A stretch of DNA of 64,000 nt. Origin: Guillardia theta CCMP2712. Taxonomy: Eukaryota > Cryptophyceae > Pyrenomonadales > Geminigeraceae. Positions 57,201 to 64,000 of this stretch are shown here, in pieces. A program made the translations under genes and the position numbers. Numbering within the stretch: position 1 is the stretch's first letter; each line of letters begins with the position of its first letter. Location of the stretch: the NCBI RefSeq assembly GCF_000315625.1, contig NW_005434642.1, positions 237,179-301,178 on the forward strand, given 5' to 3'. The notes beneath the pieces were generated by a model. That model saw only the letters and a list, made by a program, of their open reading frames with translations, was not told the origin of the DNA and searched no databases.

Positions 57201-57690
57201 CTTGTTCCTGTCACGGTCATTGTTGTTGAAATCTGCCTGGTGTTTCAGGTTCGATCTCCGATCACCTTGCTTGTCAACTTCAAGGGCAAGTCCGGTTGAC
57301 AGTGAGTCGATTGCTCGATCATAGCTGAGAAATTGAACTTGGCACCATTTCAAGTCTCGGCCACTCCGATATCCCTGGCATACAACCTTTCTATGAACAA
57401 CATCCCTAATAAGACACTGTGAATGTCCGTTAAGATTCCTTACTCGTGACATTGAACTGAATAGATAACCATCTTACTACTTCTGTCCCCATCTCGATTT
57501 TGTTGCAGGGAGGGTGTAATCTAACTTATCAACTTGCAAGTGAAATAACTAACACATCATACCTGACTTCCTTCAACCGTCCTGTTGTACATAGTGAACA
57601 CTGCGCAAGTGAAGCTCATTTCAATTTCAGGCAAGAAGCTCGACATATATACCATTCTAGATGCAGAAAAAAGAAGGAGAGAGTGCAAAC
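57201..57690. other. 5' flank of PDZ gene 2
   Basis: Ordinary composition after the GC island. Frames here show no domain, so no gene is called. Confidence 0.45.
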
Positions 57691-58498
57691 ATGTCGCTAT
57701 TTGGACCGCTGATGGAGTGTTGCTCGAACAGAAGAAACAACGATGAGGTGACAACGAGCCGATCCTGATCTTGCAATGGGTTCAAATTCACATGAGTGTT
57801 CTTGATTTCTACTTGTGTTGGTGGTGTGGCGAGCTTTCACATGCCTCTGTTGTTCTGGAGTGCATATCAAGTTCATTTCGACAACTCTTGACGTTTATCA
57901 TTTGCAGGAAGGCAGGCATCTCGGCGACCGCGGACAGCTCTCTGAGAAGATGCGAAGGGGAATTGCAGTAGACATGTATCAGCGAGGAAAGCATGATTTC
58001 CAGCGCAAGGAAACGAAGCATCAACCAGAGTTCAGCGCCATAGGATCCCATTCACCAAGATTATCGAACTTGCAGGATTCTCCGAGGATACAAGACCTTC
58101 AGATGGTTCTGCCGAGCTTGCTCTCCTCCCCTTGGGTTGTTGACACCTTCCCACCAGCACTCTCCCCGCGACAACGTTGGTGTCGGCATCATCTTCGATG
58201 CAGGCACAGATGGCAAGGGGCCAGATGGCATCGGCCTATGTGTCAACGGGCTGAGCCCGGACGGGCCAGCCGATCAGTGCAAGTCCATCCACATCGGCGA
58301 CGTTCTTGTAGAGATTGATGGAGTTGACGTGCAGGGGAAGACAGCGGGTAATGCTGTATTCTAGTTGCTTCATTGCTTGCAGACTGTGACCTTGAAGCAG
58401 GAGAAATCTCTTCGTTGATCTTGGGGCGTCCGGGGAGTTCTGTGCATCTCAAGTTCTTCTCTCGTGAGTTCTGCTCTTCCGAGTCTCATCGAGTTTGA
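57691..58498 (+). CDS. Short PDZ-domain protein (PDZ gene 2)
   Basis: Proposed exons: 57691-57747, 57908-58105, 58158-58347, 58383-58498; about 186 residues. Start MSLFGPLMECCSNRRNNDE has a CC pair that could be lipidated (inference). A polar, basic linker leads to the PDZ domain: RDNVGVGIIFD (binding loop GVGI), GIGLCVNGLSPDGPAD, IHIGDVLVEIDGVDV and ISSLILGRPGSSVHLKFFSRE. The GDVLVEIDG and LILGRPGSSV segments are typical of PDZ strands. The stop at 58498 is tentative: an open stretch after it, beginning EFEREVAGGRFDRPYHV, looks like the continuation of the last strand in another frame. There may be an unseen intron or a frameshift near 58465-58495. Confidence 0.72.
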
Positions 58499-58802
58499 AC
58501 GCGAGGTCGCAGGCGGAAGATTTGATCGTCCATATCATGTCACTATGGAGCGCAAGCGGACAGTCAACAGGCGTTTGAAATTGCCGCATGACTGATTGAT
58601 ACTCAACGTTTGTTGTAATCCAATGCAGCTGGTTGGTGCTCCCGCTAGCAGAGTGTAGCATGCGCAAGCTTCACATGAATTCAGGATCAACAAAACAACA
58701 TGTTCAGCAACACATTACACAGATCGAATTTATTACACGGAATCAATAAATGTCTATAAATTGCCACAGTTGCCCTTTCAGGGACAAGTACAGTTGTCTA
58801 GC
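58499..58802. other. Convergent gap, PDZ gene 2 / membrane-anchored protein
   Basis: The first ~90 bases may still be coding for PDZ gene 2 in another frame. The rest holds nothing recognisable, and no promoter-type block. Confidence 0.45.
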
Positions 58803-60110
58803 TTACTTTCGACTCATCGAACTCTGCAAGCCGTTGGCGTATCGCTCAAGTTGCTGCATCTGTCTGAGCATCCTCTTCTGCAAGGGGAAGGAAATGAGCA
58901 AGAATATCTCCAAGGGAAGCAAACGTTCTAACTCGTTCTCACTCACCGTTCGGCTCACATCCCTCCTATTATGGGGTCTTGCAGCCTGAAAAAGCTGCTG
59001 CAGTTGAAGCTGCACGGACGAACTTTCAGGACAACCGGTGGAAGCAATTCTCAGCCGAACCTGTTTCTTCCTTGCACTCTTGTCATCAGGCTCTCCAGTA
59101 ATCTTGAGCGGTTTGGAGGACAAAGGAGTCATCCCAACGACACTGGCTCTGATGTGATAGCTACATGGAGATCAACTAACACGACACAAGTCAACAAGCA
59201 CTTACGGAGGCTCGTTGTTCGGCCCACTCCCAGTGAAGAGGTCAACCGGAGGAGGAATTTGTGGCATGATGGGATAGTTCCTCATGAACGTGTAGTTCAC
59301 CTGTTGCCCTCGTCAGCACAGCGAAGCGAATCCGTGTAAGATCATTATGCCTGCGGCATGAAAGTAGTTCCTGGCTTGATGCTTTCTGTGTACAACTTGA
59401 ATGCGTCTACAGTATTTGGAGTTGAACCAAAAGGGGCTGAGTCAGGATCCAACTGCACCTGAATGTTCACTCGTCAACCGCTCATCTGCGCCTGCACATC
59501 GTTTCTTACCGCGGGGAAGTTAACCCAGTCAGGCTGTTGAGGGACGTTGACGGTAATCTCTCCCTCATCATCTCCTTCAGACTTGCCGATCTTGATCTGT
59601 GTCATGGAGGGCTGCATCATGCCCCAAGGTGTAAACGGAGGCATGTTGGGGGGAGGCTGAGGGACCTGCCAGCCATTGAGTCATCAAAGACTCAAGAGGA
59701 CAGACAGCTGACATACCAGGGGCTGCACAGTCGAGGAAGGAAGTGGTCCATACGGATAGTTAGAATAAGTGTTGAGAGCGACAGACTCGGGGAGAAGAAC
59801 CTTTTCAGGCTTAGGATAGGATGCAATCACAGTCGACGGCCTTGGCCTGTAATGGCGGTGAGCAACCCATCAACTTCGAAGATCGATCATATTACATTGG
59901 TGCCATGCCAGGATAAGGATAATAACCTGCTCCAGGACCAGGATAGGGCGTCTCAACCACTCGAACCTTCACCTTGTCCCCGTCCTCCTCTTCCTCAAGA
60001 GAGCGCGCCGATTGTGTGCGACCGCCCCAGACAAGAAGGATTAGGGCAGCCGACGCCATGGCAAGGGCTGAAGTTGACACAACGAGAGAGGTCGTTCTCC
60101 TCCTAACCAT
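58803..60110 (-). CDS. Unrecognised protein with one N-terminal membrane anchor
   Basis: Family not identified. Exons (minus): 60110-59896, 59846-59717, 59665-59510, 59458-59351, 59300-59206, 59160-58947, 58877-58803; about 330 residues, all phases agree. Start MVRRRTTSLVVSTSALAM leads into a hydrophobic segment (residues ~8-29, to LLVWGG), a signal anchor or signal peptide. After it come an acidic stretch (LEEEEDGDKVKV), a Pro/Tyr/Gly-rich region (YPGPGAGYYPYPG), repeated Pro-rich pieces (MPPFTPWGMMQ, YPIMPQIPPPVD), and a helical Gln/Leu C-terminus (SVQLQLQQLFQ, LRQMQQLERYANGL). The intron 59301-59350 has a GC donor (CCGCAG before GC). Its 5' side abuts GC island 3. Confidence 0.62.
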
Positions 60111-60219
60111 CCTGCCTCTCTCTTCCTCTCCTTGCTCTCCTCCAAGCAAGCTCCTCCCCTCACCCGCGACCATTCGCTGATGGCTACCTGTAACGGTAGC
60201 GCAACGGAACATAACCATA

Positions 60220-60302
60220 GCTCGGCCGAATCATGATGTGAGGTACCGTACGGTCCCCCTTGGGGCCGGCCCGGCCCTGAGGCCCGGCCTCAGTGACTCG
60301 TC

Positions 60303-60333
<31 letters not shown>

Positions 60334-60680
60334 GGGCGCTCTGCGGCAGTGCCGCCCGGCCTGACGCCCGGCCTGACGCCCGGCCTGACGCCCGGCCTGA
60401 CGCCCGGCCTGCACCCCGGGCCCGGACCGTGACCGTACCGTACGGCTCGGAACTTGTATTTCGCCACTGAGCCGCAAGTCACGTTTAAGTTATCCACTAA
60501 CTTAAGTTACGGTCACGGCTACCGTGGCACCGTGACTGACCCGCCGGGCCGCGGGCCGCTGAGTCCTCGCACCGCGCCGCGATGCCCGGCTAGGAACCGA
60601 CGGTGACTCGGAAGCCTGAGTCTCTTCAAGGTTGCCATCCCAAACATGCCGGGCACTGACAGCAACAAACGGTCAGAGTT
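60220..60680. other. GC island 3 with 12-bp tandem repeat
   Basis: High-GC block with GGTACCGTACGG, GGCCCGG and GTGAC words like islands 1 and 2. It contains a (CCG)n run near 60305-60334 and about five tandem copies of CCCGGCCTGACG at 60355-60412. It lies just upstream of the membrane-anchored protein gene. No coding support. Confidence 0.85.
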
Positions 60681-61523
60681 AGTCAGAGCCAGGCATCAAG
60701 TAGCCTCCGTTCAAGTCACAAGTTCGAGACAAGCCTGCGGTAGCGAGCCATTGCAGCATCTGATTCGGCAAATCATCTCACTGCCATACCTTTCGACAGA
60801 ACGCTCCTGATGACACTGTTGCTTTCCCGCATGTCACACAAATGATCTGAATCTGAAAGGAGTCAAAAGTCAACTTTCACTCGGATCAGCGATCCACAAG
60901 CATCAAATCATTCTTCACATCTCTGTGCAAGTGCCGCGATGGGCCAAGATTTCTATCCCTGCAACACACAACAGCAGTCACAAGGAAGCAAAGCGCTCAG
61001 ACGTGATGCTTCCAGACCTTTGAGCTGCACGCGAAAGAACTTGAACCTTTTCAAAGTTCGAGTCTGCAATGGACGACATCGATCAAAGTTCCCATCATAC
61101 TGGAAGGCAAGACCTCTTTCGCCGACATCACTCCTCCTGAGCAGCCGAGCTTCATGCACCTTTGCTCTCGAGTCCTGATGAGTGTCATGTCGAGTTACTT
61201 GCACCCTGCTATCGCGTTGCCGCTTCTCTTCATTCTCCGAATGCAGCATGCTCCTGAGCAGAGTTCGGTACCTCCGGAAGCGGTTCGGGTTCTCCCCGAG
61301 GAATTCCGCGAAGTTAGAGTGAGGTTGAGAACTTCGAGGGACCCCGCCAGACATGATGATCTTCGGAACGAGCGGAAATCTAATCATGGAGTATTTCTTG
61401 GATTCGTTTTGCGCGTTTTCATACATCTGAACAGCGCATCATTCATTGATTTATGCCGAGCATGATTTCACCTGAAGAATTTCTGGAGGAGGAACAGGAA
61501 GCTTTGTTCCCAAGAAATTTCAA
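60681..61523. other. Gap between GC island 3 and the TPR gene
   Basis: A 157-codon minus-strand frame (60953-61426) is rich in Arg and Lys and has no recognised domain. It could be a downstream exon of the TPR gene or non-coding. Nothing firm. Confidence 0.35.
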
Positions 61524-62381
61524 TCACACGTCTCTCGAGATATTCGTCACCTTTGATATAAATTCTTCATACTTGGAATTCAGCACGTCGTCTTCAACCA
61601 CGAAGTCAGGTAACTCGATGTTGCGCACAAAAGTCTTCTCTGCAGGTTTCGAACTCAACCCGTGTTCTTCTTTTGCACCTTGCTGTATTCCTGTGTTTTC
61701 GTGGAGAGGTATCTTCAAAGGTGAAGGAGAAAAGTAACGAAACTGATTACCTTCAAGCTCAAGGGCAAGACGAGCAAACTCGTCCACGACAGAATCCGTG
61801 TCGAGCTCTCCCCACGAGGGCAAAGGATCATTCGGAGGCTCTTGTGAGACTGAAGGATCGGCCTCGTGATGGTTCAACAAAATCTTCTTGGCATTTGCAT
61901 ACTTTCCCTTGGACGAATACAAAAGTGCCAACTCTGTCGACACGCCTGCGATCTCAGAGAATCTGCTGGTAGCCTGGTAAGCCTTGACAAGAGACTGATA
62001 ATGCTTGATCGCCTTGTCTGTCTTGTCCAGAAGTTGATATGCCCTTGCAAGTACCTTATGAGTGTCGATGATGCCATTCCAGTTGTAATCACTCTTGGCG
62101 AATTCAAGAAATTTCTTCAGATATCTTATAGATTGATTGTACATCTTCTCCTCGAAGAACGCGATACCGAGACATCGGTATATGTTGTGAACGGCCTTGT
62201 CATCAATACCTTTACTTCGCTTGGCGAACCGAGTCACATCTTTTTCCAAGGTGACTACAGCTCTGTAGTCACCCCTCTCGAATTCCCTTGCAAACCGATG
62301 AAAGCTTTCGATCTCATGCTTCAACTCCCTCGCATGCGCACGGTGATCTGTCCCTTGAGACTCTGTCTCGCTCGCACTCAT
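61524..62381 (-). CDS. TPR-repeat protein
   Basis: 285 residues from ATG at 62381 (MSASETESQGTDHRAH) to a stop at 61524, in one open frame. The middle (about residues 25-170) is a run of helix pairs typical of tetratricopeptide repeats: HNIYRCLGIAFFEEKMYNQS, IDTHKVLARAYQLLDKTDKA and VSTELALLYSSKGKYANAKK. The C-terminal third is polar and acidic (ELPDFVVEDDVLNSKYEEF). TPR proteins act as protein-binding scaffolds; partner and role cannot be told. A GT...AG pair at 61713-61750 could be a 38-nt intron, but the unspliced frame gives the more protein-like tail. More exons may follow downstream. A long CTGT microsatellite lies just before the start. Confidence 0.78.
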   Translation of the reverse strand: MSASETESQGTDHRAHARELKHEIESFHRFAREFERGDYRAVVTLEKDVTRFAKRSKGIDDKAVHNIYRCLGIAFFEEKMYNQSIRYLKKFLEFAKSDYNWNGIIDTHKVLARAYQLLDKTDKAIKHYQSLVKAYQATSRFSEIAGVSTELALLYSSKGKYANAKKILLNHHEADPSVSQEPPNDPLPSWGELDTDSVVDEFARLALELEGNQFRYFSPSPLKIPLHENTGIQQGAKEEHGLSSKPAEKTFVRNIELPDFVVEDDVLNSKYEEFISKVTNISRDV

Positions 62382-62833
<452 letters not shown>

Positions 62834-64000
62834 TCAGGAACTTGAATCCGGCAGCTTTTCATAGACTCGATCGTACACGTCCAGAGTGCTAGCGTTGCCC
62901 TGCGGGTTGACATTGTAATTGTACCTAAGACGTCCAGGGTCAGATGGAAGACTAGGATGGATTGAAAAGTATTCGCTCAAGTCACCACTCAATCTTGTCC
63001 GGATCAACATCTTCCCATTCCTCTGCAGGCCATTCCGTCCTGTCCCTTTCATCTGTCATGAATCCCGTCAGACCAACAAGGGGAAATCCGAGGCAGACAC
63101 ACGTGGAAAGAACTTGAAGAAATCCTTCCTTGAAATCCTCGTAGGCTCGATATCTTCGATATGCTTGACGAGCCTTGTCAAACCTCTACATGTTCCAAAG
63201 TTCCAGTCAGTGCAGCCGCCTCCTACTCTCTTTCCTGACTTGCAAGTGAGGCACGGTAGAGGATCGTAACGGCAAGGGCAAAACTCTCTCTTTGTTTGAG
63301 CTATGATTTCGCTCCCGTTGAAAATCATCTGCCAAGACAAAGTTTCAGAGCTCCAGACAACCTCATCGTCAGCGACGAACAGGCTGTCGGGGAAGCTCAG
63401 TGAAAATCCTCGGCGGTTCCTGTCCATGGGCCACAGCGATCTCCTCAGGAGTCATCCAAACAGGCTTTCGACGTTATCAAGCACTCAGTTCGTGACATGC
63501 CAGCAAGCCAAGTCAACTCACCTCTTCACCAAATTCCGAGATGTTTGGTAGATCTTTCAAGTCTTTATCAGTGACTTCTTCGATGCGTCCTTGCCATCCT
63601 GTTCCAAGTTCACAAGTCGAGACAGTGATGGCAGGGGATGACCTTCTGGAGGAGGTACCAGCCTGTAGAGGTCCTTGACAGCAAGCATGTCCTCGTCCAC
63701 CTCCGATTCCCGTTGCTGCTCGTTCTCAACATTCTCTTGTTCAGATGGGTCGCCTTCGTTTGTCTTGTTCTTGGTTTCCGAATTCCAGGCTGAGGCGTAG
63801 ATCCTCGAGTACATCTCTCGCCAGGCAGTAGCATTCATTTCTGTCGTGCGGTCAATGTAGACTTCCTCAGGCAGGGGATCAAACCTGGATCAACTGAGCT
63901 TTCGTTGAATGACAGCTCGTCACCAGCTTCATCTGATCCAACACCAGTGAGATGAGGATACAACTTTATCACTCCCTCACCTTCGCTTTCCTCCCTCAGG
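62834..64000 (-). CDS. Unrecognised gene cut by the right edge
   Basis: Coding-like exons on the minus strand run from beyond base 64000 to about 62834; boundaries are not fixed. The 5'-most visible part reads FDPLPEEVYIDRTTEMNATA (near 63885-63830). It continues WREMYSRIYASAWNSETKN and an acidic stretch, to about 63560. A further part near 63427-63140 reads SLSFPDSLFVADDEVVWSS, then FCPCRYDPLPCLTCK and other Cys residues (CTDWNFGTC). The last part near 63052-62834 ends YDRVYEKLPDSSS. The Cys spacing and possible N-glycosylation sites (NAT, NGS) suggest an extracellular or lumenal protein. No family is recognised, and these parts could belong to more than one gene. Confidence 0.45.

Noticed and set aside
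58878-58983. GC-donor intron directly after LQLQQLFQ in the membrane-anchored gene
   Set aside because: A strong GTGAGTG donor lies further on in phase 0 (58946), so the ordinary GT-AG intron 58878-58946 is preferred.
61713-61750. 38-nt intron in the TPR gene
   Set aside because: It has GT and AG ends, but splicing leads to a less protein-like, basic frame. The unspliced frame continues with a plausible acidic tail.

Overview
This is a eukaryotic nuclear window: the genes are split by many GT-AG introns, there are no operons, and conserved eukaryotic proteins can be reassembled exon by exon. Gene density is high. Most introns are very short (many 36-54 nt). Composition swings sharply between ordinary coding DNA, GC islands, AT-rich stretches and simple repeats. 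One copper ATPase seems to carry a signal peptide followed by a Phe-led, Ser-rich transit-like stretch, the bipartite signal of red-lineage secondary plastids. With the gene content (Integrator, SWI/SNF, polycystin, EMC, TOR) this points to a cryptophyte-like alga such as Guillardia. That assignment is an inference.

Left part (1-24.9 kb): the 3' end of a TOR kinase gene is cut by the left edge (minus). It diverges from INTS11 (plus). Next come a P1B copper ATPase (plus), a long Gln/Ala-rich unknown gene (minus) amid simple repeats, an ELMO-domain gene (minus), and ARP2 (plus, 14 exons).

Middle (24.9-45 kb): a 1.2 kb GC island, a CTD-type small phosphatase (plus), a MINDY deubiquitinase (minus), an SR splicing factor of SRSF10 type (plus), a single-exon polycystin-2-like channel (minus), EMC1 (plus), and a Brahma-type SWI/SNF ATPase (minus).

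Right part (45-64 kb): NAD kinase (minus), pirin (plus), a small two-helix membrane protein (minus), intronless purine nucleoside phosphorylase (plus), two PDZ-domain genes facing away from each other around a second GC island, an unknown membrane-anchored protein (minus), a third GC island, a TPR protein (minus), and an unknown Cys-containing gene cut by the right edge (minus).

The genes are mostly unrelated housekeeping genes and do not form a pathway. The striking non-coding pattern is that gaps holding gene 5' ends carry GGGGTA/TACCCC-rich blocks or GGCC/GTCA-rich GC islands, while convergent gaps carry neither. Several introns appear to be GC-AG. Exon boundaries below were set by hand from splice signals, reading phase and protein similarity recalled from memory; no alignment was run.
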